DNA of 64,000 nucleotides from Umezawaea endophytica (GCF_025061645.1 NZ_JANYMP010000002.1:124001-188000), one strand, 5' to 3'. Counted from the first letter of the stretch, positions 54,705-63,482 are shown. Numbers and translations are program-made. Notes: a model not told the origin generated them from the letters alone.

Positions 54705-56456
54705 CTAGATGAAGTTGCCGCCGCGGGTGACCGCGCCGTAGGCGTCCACGATGCCGTAGCCGTAGAAGCCGTTGAACTTGGTGTCACCCTCGCAGGTGGC
54801 GTCGAACTCCGGCGTGCGGCCGACCGGCACGTACGACACGGTCCGGGGGACCGGGCAGGCGCGGGCGGTCGCGGTCTTGGTGAGGACCTTCTCGACCTTG
54901 TCCGGCGCCAGGGTCAGCGTGCCGGGGTGCTTCGCGTCCCGCTTGCCGTACTGGCTGACGATGAGCGCCGCGACGCCGGTGGCGTGCGGGGCGGCCATCG
55001 AGGTGCCCTGGAGGAACTGGTAGTAGCCGCAGGTGGTGTCCTTGCAGGCCTTCTTGACACCCGCGGCGAGACCGGCGGGCGTGATCTCGCCCGCGGCGTC
55101 GATCGCGCCGTCGGCCAGCGCCACGTTGCGCGGGTACGTGGACAGGATCAGGTTCTCGTTGGTCCGGTACCAGTCGGTGCCCAGACCGTCGCGGAAGTAC
55201 CCGCCGGGAGCGGACACGGAGGCCTGCTCCAGGCCGTAGTTGGAGTAGTCGGCCTTGGCGGTCGACGGGCCGAGCGCGGACACGGAGATGACGTGGTCGC
55301 CCTCGGTCGGCAGGTTGAGGCAGGTGGCGTTGTCGATCGCGCGGTCACGGGCGTGGCCGGGCGGGTAGTTCGGGCTCACCACGTCGGTGCGCGGCTTGCC
55401 GAGGTCCTCGTGGTTGTTGCCGCCCGCGCCGATCAGCGTGACGCCCTTGCGGTGCGCGTAGTTCAGCGCGCGCTGCACGGCGGCGATGATCGCCTTCTGC
55501 TCGATCTGCTCCTCGGCGCTGTCGGCCGGGTTCGCCTTGCAGTTCATGTACCACGGGTCGACGTAGAACGACATGTTGATCACGTCGAGGCCGACGTCGG
55601 CGCCGTAGGTGAGCGCGTCGACGACGGGCTGGAGGAAGAACGAGCCCGCGTCCTGGCCGCCGCGGATGTTGACCAGCGACACGTTGGGGGCGACACCGGA
55701 CACGCCGAAGCCGTTGGCCGCCGCGCCGATGGTGCCCGCGACGTGCGTGCCGTGGCCGCCGTCGTCGTGGTTGGCGGGGTCGACGCAGCCGCGGAACTCG
55801 CACGGGCCGTCGAACTCGCCGCCGTCCGAGTCGAACGGGATGTCGATGGTGAAGTTGCGCGACAGCGCGTTGTTGAAGTTCGGCGCGATGTCCGGGTGGG
55901 TGCCGTCGACACCGGTGTCCAGGATGCCGACGTACACGCGCTTGTCACCGGCCTGCTTGGCGCGCGCGATGTCCGAGCGGACCATCTTCAGGCCCCACAG
56001 GTCGCCGTCGAGCGGGTCGAGACCGGCGGTGTTGGCCTTGCTGCCCTTCGGGGAGGCGTTCGGCGTGGTGGTCTTGTTCTCGGACTCGACCTCCGCGCGC
56101 TTCACCTGCTCCTGCGTCACCTTGGGCTGCGCGGGGGAGTGGCCGACCGGCTTCACGTGGGCCGCGCCGAGAACGGCGTCCGACGCCGACACCTTCTCGA
56201 TGAACCCGGACGCCGGGGCCTTCACCGTCAGCACGCCGACGGCGTCGTTCGCGCGGGTGACCTCGCCGCCCGCGGCGCGGATGGCCCCGATCGCCATGTC
56301 GCGGTTGCGGCCCTCCTCCAGGATCACCGTGTAGTCGGTGGTGCCCTGCTGGACGGAGGTGGCGGGAGCCCCGCCCGCCGCGGGCGCCCCCGCCGCGAGC
56401 AGTGCCACGGTGGTGGCCACCACCAGCGCTGAAGGAACGATCTTCCTAGTTCTCAC
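54705..56456 (-). CDS. Secreted S8 family serine peptidase (subtilase)
   Basis: Exported subtilisin-like protease of 583 residues. Signal peptide (about 1-30), an I9-like propeptide (about 40-105) and the catalytic domain with Asp in GILDTGVDGTHPDI, His in DGGHGTHVAGTIG and Ser in QGTSMAAPHATG, all intact. Eight or so cysteines suggest disulfides. GTG 56456 is preferred because GAGGAG lies nine bases upstream and the signal peptide starts there. Probably a nutrient or developmental protease. Confidence 0.94.
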   Translation of the reverse strand: MRTRKIVPSALVVATTVALLAAGAPAAGGAPATSVQQGTTDYTVILEEGRNRDMAIGAIRAAGGEVTRANDAVGVLTVKAPASGFIEKVSASDAVLGAAHVKPVGHSPAQPKVTQEQVKRAEVESENKTTTPNASPKGSKANTAGLDPLDGDLWGLKMVRSDIARAKQAGDKRVYVGILDTGVDGTHPDIAPNFNNALSRNFTIDIPFDSDGGEFDGPCEFRGCVDPANHDDGGHGTHVAGTIGAAANGFGVSGVAPNVSLVNIRGGQDAGSFFLQPVVDALTYGADVGLDVINMSFYVDPWYMNCKANPADSAEEQIEQKAIIAAVQRALNYAHRKGVTLIGAGGNNHEDLGKPRTDVVSPNYPPGHARDRAIDNATCLNLPTEGDHVISVSALGPSTAKADYSNYGLEQASVSAPGGYFRDGLGTDWYRTNENLILSTYPRNVALADGAIDAAGEITPAGLAAGVKKACKDTTCGYYQFLQGTSMAAPHATGVAALIVSQYGKRDAKHPGTLTLAPDKVEKVLTKTATARACPVPRTVSYVPVGRTPEFDATCEGDTKFNGFYGYGIVDAYGAVTRGGNFI

Positions 56457-56720
56457 CTGTGTTGTCTCCTCACACCCGAACCATGGTCGAACCACGACAC
56501 GGCCCCCGACACCCTGTCAAGGGCGACACCCTGACACAGAAGTGTGGTTCGCGTTAGCACCGTTGGTAGGAGTCTTCTCCAAACCCCGAAGAAGCGAACC
56601 GTAGTCGATCACGTGCGCTCCGTGATGGAGGTTTGGTGGAAAGTGCTACGCAGTCCCTGCGAAAAAGGTTCAGAACCGTGGCCAAGATGCGCTTCTTTCC
56701 CACTTGCGCAGGCGTGAGGC
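56457..56720. other. Divergent region between the subtilase and sugar-binding genes
   Basis: About 260 bases with promoters in both directions. The subtilase promoter is not obvious. GGTTCGC near 56544 and GCGAACC near 56594 form a loose inverted pair of unknown relevance. No additional gene is supported. Confidence 0.4.
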
Positions 56721-56748
56721 TTGACTAACGCACCCTCGGCGTTATGAA
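56721..56748 (+). promoter_or_regulatory. Promoter of the sugar-binding lipoprotein gene
   Basis: TTGACT (56721-56726) and TATGAA (56743-56748) are separated by 16 bp in an AT-rich stretch, 57 bases before ATG 56805. A good sigma-70-type promoter. Confidence 0.6.
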
Positions 56749-56804
56749 CTTTCGCATTCTCATATTTGGGGTCACAGACGACTTCAGTTGCAAGGGACTG
56801 GCGA

Positions 56805-57908
56805 ATGCGAAGACTTGCACGTGCGGCCTCATGCGGTCTTTTGGTGCTGCTCGTCGCGTCCTGTGGAACGGCGACCGACGACACCACCAACTCGACCGGG
56901 CAGTCCAAGGCGAAGCCGACGGTCGGTGTGATCCTCCCCGACCGGACGTCCTCCGCGCGCTGGGAGGACCAGGACCGGCCCCTGCTCTCCCAGGCGCTGG
57001 GCTTCGCGGGCATCGAGCCGATCATCGAGAACGCCGACGGTGACGAGGCGAAGTTCGCGAGCATCGCGGACGACATGATCAGGCGCGGGGTGAAGGTCCT
57101 GATGACCACCCCGCTGAGCCCCGAGGGCGGCGCCGCGGTCGAGCGGAAGGCGCAGGCCGCCAAGATCCCGGTGATCAACTACGACCGCGTCACGCTCGGC
57201 GGCACCGCCGAGTTCTACGTGTCGTTCGACAACGTCGCCGTGGGGGAACTCCAGGCCGAGGGCCTGCTGTCCTGCCTCGGGGACAAGCCGGGCGGCCAGA
57301 TCATCGAGATCCAGGGCGCCCCCACGGACAACAATGCGACGCTGTTCGCCGACGGCCAGCGGCGCAAGATGGGCGCCAAGTACGACTCCGGGGCGTTGAA
57401 GCTGGTCAAGAGCCAGGCCATCGACAAGTGGGACCCCGTCATCGGGAGGCAGCAGTTCGAGCAGATCCTCACCGGCAACGCCGACAAGGTCGACGGCGTC
57501 ATCGCCGCGAACGACGGCCTCGCGGGCGCGGTGATCGAGGTGCTCAAGGAGAAGGGCATCAAGGTGCCCGTGACCGGCCAGGACGCCACCCTGGCGGGGT
57601 TGCAGGCCATCCTGCGCGGTGAGCAGTGCATGACCGTCTACAAGCCCATCAGGGACGAGGCGGAGGCCGCCGCGAGGCTCGCCATCGCCGTGGCCAAGGG
57701 TGACCTCGACGGCGCGGACGACCTGGCCACCGGCAACCTCAGGGACCTGGTCGCCAAGCGCGACGTGAAGTCGGTGCTCCTGGGTGCCGACCTGATCACG
57801 AAGCCGACCGTGCGCCGCCTCGTGGCCGAGGGTGTCGTCAAATCCGCGGAGCTGTGCGTGAACGATCTTGTCGCCATCTGCGCGGCCAACAACATCGTTA
57901 TCAATTAA
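56805..57908 (+). CDS. Sugar ABC transporter substrate-binding lipoprotein (XylF/RbsB-like)
   Basis: Periplasmic-binding-protein type 1 lipoprotein of 367 residues with a lipobox at LVASC (Cys20). The mature part shows the sugar-binding plan: VGVILPDRTSSARWEDQDRP, ADDMIRRGVKVLMTTPL, IPVINYDRVTLGG and VDGVIAANDGLAGAVIEVL. No ABC ATPase or permease is nearby, so it is an orphan: it may share a transporter or act as a sensor. ATG 56805 is chosen for its signal peptide; an upstream ATG at 56766 would put extra residues before it. Confidence 0.92.
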   Translation: MRRLARAASCGLLVLLVASCGTATDDTTNSTGQSKAKPTVGVILPDRTSSARWEDQDRPLLSQALGFAGIEPIIENADGDEAKFASIADDMIRRGVKVLMTTPLSPEGGAAVERKAQAAKIPVINYDRVTLGGTAEFYVSFDNVAVGELQAEGLLSCLGDKPGGQIIEIQGAPTDNNATLFADGQRRKMGAKYDSGALKLVKSQAIDKWDPVIGRQQFEQILTGNADKVDGVIAANDGLAGAVIEVLKEKGIKVPVTGQDATLAGLQAILRGEQCMTVYKPIRDEAEAAARLAIAVAKGDLDGADDLATGNLRDLVAKRDVKSVLLGADLITKPTVRRLVAEGVVKSAELCVNDLVAICAANNIVIN

Positions 57909-57914
57909 TCGAGC

Positions 57915-57948
57915 GGCGATTGCTCCGGCGAAAGCCGGAGCGGTCGCC
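57915..57948. terminator. GAAA-loop hairpin between convergent genes
   Basis: GCTCCGGC (57922-57929) and GCCGGAGC (57934-57941) enclose GAAA, extended beyond a 2-nt mismatch by GGCGA (57915-57919) and TCGCC (57944-57948). It lies between the converging stops of the lipoprotein and membrane-protein genes. Confidence 0.85.
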
Positions 57949-57950
57949 AC

Positions 57951-58721
57951 TTAATCCGGTAGATCATGACGGCCGGAGATGAACTCCTGGATCCTGATCT
58001 TCATCCGAATGAGTGGTTGTCGGACGCGGGCCTCCCGCCGGTAGGCCCGCCGGAGTTTGCGGGAATCGTCCGCGTACCTCCACCGCGCCCACGGTGAACC
58101 GGGCCGCGCGAGTCGGATCGCCCCGATCTCCGGCAGCACCGGCACCAGCAGGCCGAGCAGGCCCGTCCAGATCTTCCCCTTCAGCAGCGAGACGATCGCG
58201 AAGCCGATGTTGACCAGGATCGCGAGCAGCCGGAGCAGCACGGTGTCGCCGCCCGTCTGGCCGGGGGTGAGGAAGTCGTCGTAGCCGAGCGGGCGCGCGC
58301 CGAGCAGCAGCAGGCCCGTCATGCCGATGGCGAGGAACACCGCGTCGACCGACAGCCTGCCGTTCTTGGTCCAGTAGACGTCCCTCAGGTGCAGGATGAG
58401 CGCGAACTCGTCCAGCACCAGCGCGGCCCCCACGCCGAGCAGCGCGGCGGCGGCCAGGCGCAGCCAGTGCACGTCGTCCGGCGCCGCCAGGCCCGCCACG
58501 CCGCCCACGAGCATGAAGACCGTGCCGAACACGACGTGGTGGATGTGCGTGCCGCCGGGCGTGATGTTGCCCGGCCACCAGCGGACCTTGGCCCGGATCA
58601 GCCGGACGCTGATCCGGATGAGGACGAACGTGACGACGAGCCCGACGAAGAAGAACAGCAGGCGCTCGCTGCCGGAGCTGACCAGGTCTGAGCCCGTCGA
58701 CTGCGACAGGGGCACGGGCAC
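57951..58721 (-). CDS. Integral membrane protein of unknown function
   Basis: A 256-residue protein with six or so predicted helices (about 20-42, 63-80, 88-108, 126-144, 163-180 and 185-200) and a basic cytoplasmic tail (DDSRKLRRAYRREARVRQ). A HIHHVVFGTVFML motif with clustered His is conserved-looking, but I do not know a function. GTG 58721 is tentative; a second GTG two codons on is possible. Confidence 0.78.
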   Translation of the reverse strand: MPVPLSQSTGSDLVSSGSERLLFFFVGLVVTFVLIRISVRLIRAKVRWWPGNITPGGTHIHHVVFGTVFMLVGGVAGLAAPDDVHWLRLAAAALLGVGAALVLDEFALILHLRDVYWTKNGRLSVDAVFLAIGMTGLLLLGARPLGYDDFLTPGQTGGDTVLLRLLAILVNIGFAIVSLLKGKIWTGLLGLLVPVLPEIGAIRLARPGSPWARWRYADDSRKLRRAYRREARVRQPLIRMKIRIQEFISGRHDLPD

Positions 58722-58808
58722 TGGCGGTGATCCCTTCCGGTTCGCACTGGGGAAGTGGACATTACGCCCACGGGTGCGGAGCCCGGTCGGTTCGGTCCGG
58801 TGGCGGGC

Positions 58809-59150
58809 CTAGAAGCTCACGCCGCCGTGGACGTCGCCCGCCTGGAGGACGTTGCCGTTCACGGTGCCCGACATCTGGTTCGTCACGTGGCCGGTCTGGG
58901 TCACGGTCACGGTGCTCTCCCACTGGCCGCGCAACCGCTCGCCGAACTCCGGGTCCTGCTCCTCGGCCTTCTCCAGCGCCTCGCCGAGCCGGGCGACCTC
59001 GGGGGAGTCGGGGGCCGCGTCCTGGGCCGCCTCCAGGACCCCGGTGGCCACCGGGTCGCCGGAGAACTTCGACTTCACCAGCTCGTAGAGCCCCTTCACG
59101 GCGTTCGTGGCAACCGCTACGGCGATGGACAGCAGGACGGGTTCCGGCAT
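58809..59150 (-). CDS. Small helical protein with a C-terminal amyloid-signalling-like motif
   Basis: A 113-residue protein. The first 30 residues form an amphipathic/hydrophobic helix region (LLSIAVAVATNAVKGLYELVKSKF), then an acidic helical stretch (about 45-78). The end is SGTVNGNVLQAGDVHGGVSF (94-113), which resembles the RHIM/PP-related bacterial amyloid signalling sequences found on NLR-associated effectors in actinobacteria. No NLR gene with a matching motif is adjacent; the NACHT protein at 3.5-6.7 kb carries none that I can see. ATG 59150 has GAGGAG upstream. Putative cell-death or defence effector, inferred. Confidence 0.68.
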   Translation of the reverse strand: MPEPVLLSIAVAVATNAVKGLYELVKSKFSGDPVATGVLEAAQDAAPDSPEVARLGEALEKAEEQDPEFGERLRGQWESTVTVTQTGHVTNQMSGTVNGNVLQAGDVHGGVSF

Positions 59151-59437
59151 GGCGTCGCTCCTCGGGCTCGGTCGGCTGTGGCTCGTGGCTGTCCACGTAC
59201 GTCGCAGAGTGACCGCGGATAGCCCAGGGTAGCAGTCGCGGGCGGCCAAAAAATCTCAGCTCGACGCGCGGAGGTCCCCCGTGGTTGACTGTCCGAGGTC
59301 GTAAAAAGTTTCTGTGTTCGTGTTTGACCACGCTCGCGGAACGACGTTGCGGGCGCGAAGCTTTCCTCCGGGTCAGGCGGGAGTTGCCGCAACTGCGACT
59401 TCGGTCCCAGCGCACCTGTTAGAGGAGAAGTAGCAAG
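59151..59437 (+). other. Divergent region with a long 5' leader of the cold-shock gene
   Basis: Almost 290 bases between the amyloid-motif gene and the cold-shock gene. TTGACT (59284-59289) and an AT-rich patch (GTAAAAAGTTTCT) suggest a promoter far upstream of ATG 59438, leaving a leader of roughly 100 bases; cspA leaders are thermosensing elements in other bacteria. I see no open frame. Confidence 0.45.
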
Positions 59438-59647
59438 ATGGCTGTAGAAGGCACCGTGAAGTGGTTCAACTCGGAGAAGGGCTTCGGCTTCATCTCCCCG
59501 GACAACGGTGGCGCCGACGTGTTCGTGCACTACTCGGAGATCCAGACCAGCGGCTACCGCAGCCTGGAGGAGAACCAGCGCGTGGAGTTCGAGATCGGAC
59601 AGGGCCAGAAGGGCCCGCAGGCCCAGTCTGTTCGTCCGCTCGGCTGA
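59438..59647 (+). CDS. Cold-shock protein (CspA family)
   Basis: A 69-residue cold-shock-domain RNA chaperone: [28 protein letters not shown] has both RNP motifs (KGFGFI and VFVHY). ATG 59438 has AGAGGAGA upstream. It ends just before a textbook terminator. Confidence 0.97.
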   Translation: MAVEGTVKWFNSEKGFGFISPDNGGADVFVHYSEIQTSGYRSLEENQRVEFEIGQGQKGPQAQSVRPLG

Positions 59648-59684
59648 TCCGAGTCTCCTGACTCACACCGAGTCCCCAGGACTC

Positions 59685-59728
59685 GCGAGAGCCGCCAATC
59701 CCGCACGGGGTTGGCGGCTCTCGCTTTT
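59685..59728 (+). terminator. Intrinsic terminator of the cold-shock gene
   Basis: GCGAGAGCCGCCAA (59685-59698) pairs perfectly with 59711-59724, and TTTT follows at 59725-59728. One of the few terminators here with a T tract. Confidence 0.92.
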
Positions 59729-59800
59729 CCCGTTCCCGACGTGGTGTCCGGGCAAGGTACCGTCGAGTACGTCATCCGGACCTGCGGAGGGAGGTGCGCG

Positions 59801-60604
59801 GTGCGCGCTGTTCGTGCTTGTGCCGTTCTGCTCCTCCTCCTGGTCCTGACGCCCCCGGCGCACGCCGCCACCGGCACCTACATCCGGCTGGCGCACCTCT
59901 CGCCGGGCACGGGCAGCCAGGACATCACGCTCATCCCCGCGGCGGGCACGGCCGTGCGCACGACCGGCGTCGACTACGGCGACCTGCTGGACTACCGGCG
60001 GGTCGAGCCGGGGCCTTACACGGTCGAGTGGCGGCCACTGGGGTCGGACCCCGGTGGCAAGGCGACCGCCAGCACGACGGTGAACGCGGCCCAGGGCAAG
60101 GCGTACACGGTCGCGGGCCTCGGCAACGCCGACCGGCTGGCGCTGAAGGTCCTGGACGACGACATCACCCTCCCCGGCAGCGGCCAGGCCAGGATCAGGA
60201 TGGTCAACGCGGCCCCGCGCGCCGCGTCGGCCGACCTCGTCCGCGAGGGCACGGCGATCCTGCGGCAGGCCGTGTACGCCGAGCCGACGCTCTACACGTC
60301 GATCGCTCCCGAGACGGCCACGCTCCAGGTCGTGCCCCGCGGGGCCGAGCCCGCCAGCCTCACGGCGACCATCGAGCCCGGCGGCGTGTACACCGTGGTC
60401 GTGCTGGAGCTGGACGGCAAGGTCACCGCCACGATCCGGGCCGACGCGAAGGCGTCCGAGGTGGTGCCCGGCGGCGGCCAGGAGACCGGCTGGGGCGGCA
60501 TGGCCGACGGCGAGGGCTCGACCGAGTGGCCCGTGGTGCCGTTCGCCGCCGTGCTGGTGTGCGCGGCCGTCCTCTGGGCCCGCCGCGACCGGGTCGCGCC
60601 GTGA
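59801..60604 (+). CDS. DUF4397 domain secreted protein with C-terminal membrane anchor
   Basis: Exported protein of 267 residues: signal peptide ending PPAHA, a repeated beta-sandwich DUF4397 region (YIRLAHLSPGTGSQDITLI, then RIRMVNAAPRAASADLVREG), and a C-terminal helix (WPVVPFAAVLVCAAVLWARRDR). No LPXTG motif is evident. GTG 59801 has GGAGGGAGG six bases upstream. The stop overlaps a class F sortase start, so the two are probably a functional pair. Confidence 0.9.
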   Translation: MRAVRACAVLLLLLVLTPPAHAATGTYIRLAHLSPGTGSQDITLIPAAGTAVRTTGVDYGDLLDYRRVEPGPYTVEWRPLGSDPGGKATASTTVNAAQGKAYTVAGLGNADRLALKVLDDDITLPGSGQARIRMVNAAPRAASADLVREGTAILRQAVYAEPTLYTSIAPETATLQVVPRGAEPASLTATIEPGGVYTVVVLELDGKVTATIRADAKASEVVPGGGQETGWGGMADGEGSTEWPVVPFAAVLVCAAVLWARRDRVAP

Positions 60605-61137
60605 GCAAGGGCAAGGCCGTCCTGGCGATCGGCGTGCTGGTCCTCGCGGCGTACGCCGTGAAGTCCGGCGACGACGAGGCCGTCGCCGCGCCGCGTCCGG
60701 TGTCCGTGCGCATCCCGTCGATCGCGGTCGACAACGTGGTCACCCAGACGTCCGTGGACTCCGCGACGGGCGTGCTGGTGCCGCCGGACCGGGCGGACGT
60801 GCTGGGCTGGTTCGCCGACGGCGTCGCGCCCGGTGACGCGGGTCCCGCGGTGATCGCGGGCCACGTGGACTCCAAGACCGGGCCCGGCGTGTTCTTCCGG
60901 CTGGCCGACCTCAAGCCGGGCGACGAGGTGTTCGTGGACCGGGCGGACGGCAGCGCGGTCAAGTTCCTGGTGGACAGGACGTACTCGGTGGACAAGGCGG
61001 CGTTCCCCACCGACCTCGTCTACGGCCCGACGCCCGCGTCGGAGCTGAGGCTGGTGACCTGCGGCGGCACGTTCGACCAGACGGCGAGCAGCTACCGGGA
61101 CAACGTGATCGTCGAGGCCGTGCTCGCGCGCGCCTGA
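60601..61137 (+). CDS. Class F sortase
   Basis: Transpeptidase-fold protein of 178 residues: one N-terminal helix, then the catalytic triad His in VIAGHVDS, Cys in LRLVTCGGTF and Arg in SSYRDNVIVEAVL. The class F sequence pattern (short, no LPXTG partner nearby) matches actinobacterial enzymes. GTG 60601 overlaps the preceding DUF4397 stop. Substrate unknown; the DUF4397 protein is the obvious candidate. Confidence 0.93.
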   Translation: MSKGKAVLAIGVLVLAAYAVKSGDDEAVAAPRPVSVRIPSIAVDNVVTQTSVDSATGVLVPPDRADVLGWFADGVAPGDAGPAVIAGHVDSKTGPGVFFRLADLKPGDEVFVDRADGSAVKFLVDRTYSVDKAAFPTDLVYGPTPASELRLVTCGGTFDQTASSYRDNVIVEAVLARA

Positions 61138-61142
61138 AACCG

Positions 61143-61172
61143 TTGACCTGTCTTGATCCAGACCGTTAGCCT
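61143..61172 (+). promoter_or_regulatory. Promoter of the amino-acid importer operon
   Basis: TTGACC (61143-61148) and TAGCCT (61167-61172) are 18 bp apart, the latter ending eight bases before ATG 61181. Transcription would begin at or near the start codon, giving a leaderless mRNA. Confidence 0.65.
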
Positions 61173-61180
61173 CGGGTTTC

Positions 61181-62080
61181 ATGCGTTGGACAACGTTGTC
61201 GGTTGTGGTCCTGCTCGCGGTCGCCGGCTGTTCCGGCGGCGAGTCGGCGGTGCCGGGCGGCGCCCCGCCGTCGGCGATCGACCGGTTGCTGGCCAAGGCC
61301 CCGGTCGCGACGGCCATCCCGGCGGGTTCGGCGATGGCCCGGATCAAGGACCGCGGCGAGCTGCTGATCGGCGGCTCGCTCGACGCGCCCCTGCTGTCGC
61401 AGCAGAACCCCGGCACGGGCGAGCTGACCGGCTTCGACGCCGACCTCGGCAAGCTGCTGGCGAAGTACATCATCGGCGAGCCGAAGACGAAGCTGGTCAC
61501 CTCCACGTCGGAGACCAGGGAACCGCTGCTGGCCAACGGCACCGTCGACGTGATCCTCCAGACGTACACGATCACGCCGCAGCGGGCCGAACGCGTGGCG
61601 TTCGCCGGGCCGTACTACTCCTCCGGCCAGGCCATCGCGGTCCGGCGCGGCACCACGGGCATCGCGAAACCGGCGGACCTGGCCGGGCGCAAGGTGATCG
61701 CGGGCGCGAACACCCCGGCCATCGCGGCGATCAAGGCGGCCGCGCCGACCGCCGAGATCGTCGAGTTCGGGTCCGACCCGGAGTGCCTCACCGCGCTGCG
61801 GCAGGGCAGGGGCGAGGCGTACGTGCAGGACCAGGCGCTGCTGATCGCCGACGCCGCCCAGGACGGTGAGCTGGAGGTCGTCGGCGAGCCGTTCACCACC
61901 GACCCGTACGGCATCGGCCTCAAGCACGGTGACGAGCAGTTCAAGCAGTTCGTCAACGACTGGCTGCGCGAGATCCAGAAGTCCGGCCTGTGGCAGGACG
62001 TCTGGCGCGACTCCATCGGCACGGTGGTCAAGGGCGACCCGCCGACCCCGCCGGTGATCGGCTCCGCGCAGGGCTCGTGA
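61181..62080 (+). CDS. Amino-acid ABC transporter substrate-binding lipoprotein
   Basis: Polar amino-acid binding protein of 299 residues (SBP_bac_3 type), probably glutamate or aspartate. Lipobox LAVAGC (Cys17). The ligand domain shows IKDRGELLIGG, TGFDADLGKLLAKY, NGTVDVILQTYTITPQRAERVAFAGPY and the hinge AGRKVIAGANTP. First gene of a gluBCD-like operon; no ATPase gene precedes it. Confidence 0.93.
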   Translation: MRWTTLSVVVLLAVAGCSGGESAVPGGAPPSAIDRLLAKAPVATAIPAGSAMARIKDRGELLIGGSLDAPLLSQQNPGTGELTGFDADLGKLLAKYIIGEPKTKLVTSTSETREPLLANGTVDVILQTYTITPQRAERVAFAGPYYSSGQAIAVRRGTTGIAKPADLAGRKVIAGANTPAIAAIKAAAPTAEIVEFGSDPECLTALRQGRGEAYVQDQALLIADAAQDGELEVVGEPFTTDPYGIGLKHGDEQFKQFVNDWLREIQKSGLWQDVWRDSIGTVVKGDPPTPPVIGSAQGS

Positions 62081-62703
62081 GCCACCTCCCGGACCTCGTC
62101 GGCGGCTTCCTCACGACGCTCGCGCTGGTCGCGCTGTCCGCCGCGGGCGCGTTCGCGCTCGGCGTGGTCGTCGTGGTGCTGCGCGTCGGGCCGCTGCGGG
62201 TGCTGCGGGCCGTCGGCACCGGGTACGTGGAGACGTTCCAGAACATCCCGCTGCTGGTGTGGCTGGTGCTGTTCGTGTTCGGGCTGCCCGAGGTCGGCGT
62301 GCGGTTCCCGCTGTTCACGACGGCCGTCGTGGTGATCTCCCTGTACGAGGCCGCCTACGTCGCCGAAGCGCTGCGGTCCGGGGTCAACACCGTCGCGCAG
62401 GGGCAGGGCGAGGCCGCGCGGGCGCTCGGGCTGACGTTCGGGCAGACGCTGCGGCACGTGGTCGTCCCGCAGGCCGCGCGCCGGGTCGTGCAGCCGCTGG
62501 GGAACATCGGGATCGCGCTGACGATGAACACGTCGCTGGCCGCCGTCGCGGGGGTGGTGGAGCTGACCGCGTCGGCGAACCGGGTCAACCTCGTGGAAGC
62601 GCTGCCCATCCCCATCTTCGTGGGCGCCGGGCTCTGCTACGCGCTGCTGGCGGCCGGGATCGGCGGGCTCGCGGGCGTGCTGGAGCGGAGGCTGGCGACG
62701 TGA
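62077..62703 (+). CDS. Amino-acid ABC transporter permease 1
   Basis: HisM/GluC-type permease of 208 residues with five hydrophobic segments and the EAA loop AQGQGEAARALGLTFGQTLRHVVVPQA. GTG 62077 overlaps the binding-protein stop. Pairs with the next permease to form the membrane channel of a polar amino-acid importer. Confidence 0.93.
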   Translation: MSHLPDLVGGFLTTLALVALSAAGAFALGVVVVVLRVGPLRVLRAVGTGYVETFQNIPLLVWLVLFVFGLPEVGVRFPLFTTAVVVISLYEAAYVAEALRSGVNTVAQGQGEAARALGLTFGQTLRHVVVPQAARRVVQPLGNIGIALTMNTSLAAVAGVVELTASANRVNLVEALPIPIFVGAGLCYALLAAGIGGLAGVLERRLAT

Positions 62704-63482
62704 TGTTCGACCCGCCGGGCCCGCGCGGACGTCGCCGGAGCCGGATCGCCTCCGCGGTGGCCGTGGTCGTGGTGCTGGCGCTGGTCCTGGTCGCCGTCCG
62801 GAGGTTCGACGCCGCGGGTCAACTGGAGGTCGCGAAGTGGCGGCCGTTCCTGACGTGGCCGGTGTGGCGGTACCTGCTGACCGGGCTGTGGGCGACCGTG
62901 CTGGCCGCCGCGATGATCTTCCTGCTGGCGGCCGTGGCCGGGCTGGCGCTGGCCTTCGGCCGCATGTCGTCGTTCCCCTGGCCGTTCAAGGCCTACATCG
63001 AGGTCGTGCGCACGATCCCCGTGCTGCTGCTGATCTACGTGGTGCTGTTCGTGCTGCCCGCCTACGGGCTCGACCTGCCGCTGTTCTGGAAGCTCGTGCT
63101 GCCCCTGGCCGTCTCGCACGCCGCGCAGTTCGCCGAGGTCTTCCGCGCGGGCGTGCTGGCCGTCGACCGGGGCCAGGGCGAGGCGGGCGCGTCGCTCGGG
63201 CTGACGCACGCGCAGAACATGCGGCTGGTCGTGCTGCCGCAAGCGGTCCGGCACGTGCTGCCGTCGCTGGTGAGCCAGACCGTGGGACTGCTGAAGGACA
63301 CCGCGCTGGGGTACGTGGTGAGCTACCTGGAACTGCTCCAGAGCGGCCGGGTGCTGGCGAACTTCAACCACCTGCTGATCCAGACGTTCCTGGTGGTGGG
63401 GCTGGTCTACCTGGTCGTCAACGCGTCGCTGTCCAAGCTCGCCCGCCACCTGGAGGCCCGTGGTGCACGTTCCGCTCGCTGA
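62703..63482 (+). CDS. Amino-acid ABC transporter permease 2
   Basis: GluD-type permease of 259 residues with a basic N terminus and five or six helices; the EAA loop is DRGQGEAGASLGLTHAQNMRLVVLPQA. ATG 62703 shares its A with the stop of permease 1 (TGATG), so translation is coupled; GTG 62700 is also possible. Its end overlaps the asparaginase gene by 20 bases. Confidence 0.93.
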   Translation: MFDPPGPRGRRRSRIASAVAVVVVLALVLVAVRRFDAAGQLEVAKWRPFLTWPVWRYLLTGLWATVLAAAMIFLLAAVAGLALAFGRMSSFPWPFKAYIEVVRTIPVLLLIYVVLFVLPAYGLDLPLFWKLVLPLAVSHAAQFAEVFRAGVLAVDRGQGEAGASLGLTHAQNMRLVVLPQAVRHVLPSLVSQTVGLLKDTALGYVVSYLELLQSGRVLANFNHLLIQTFLVVGLVYLVVNASLSKLARHLEARGARSAR

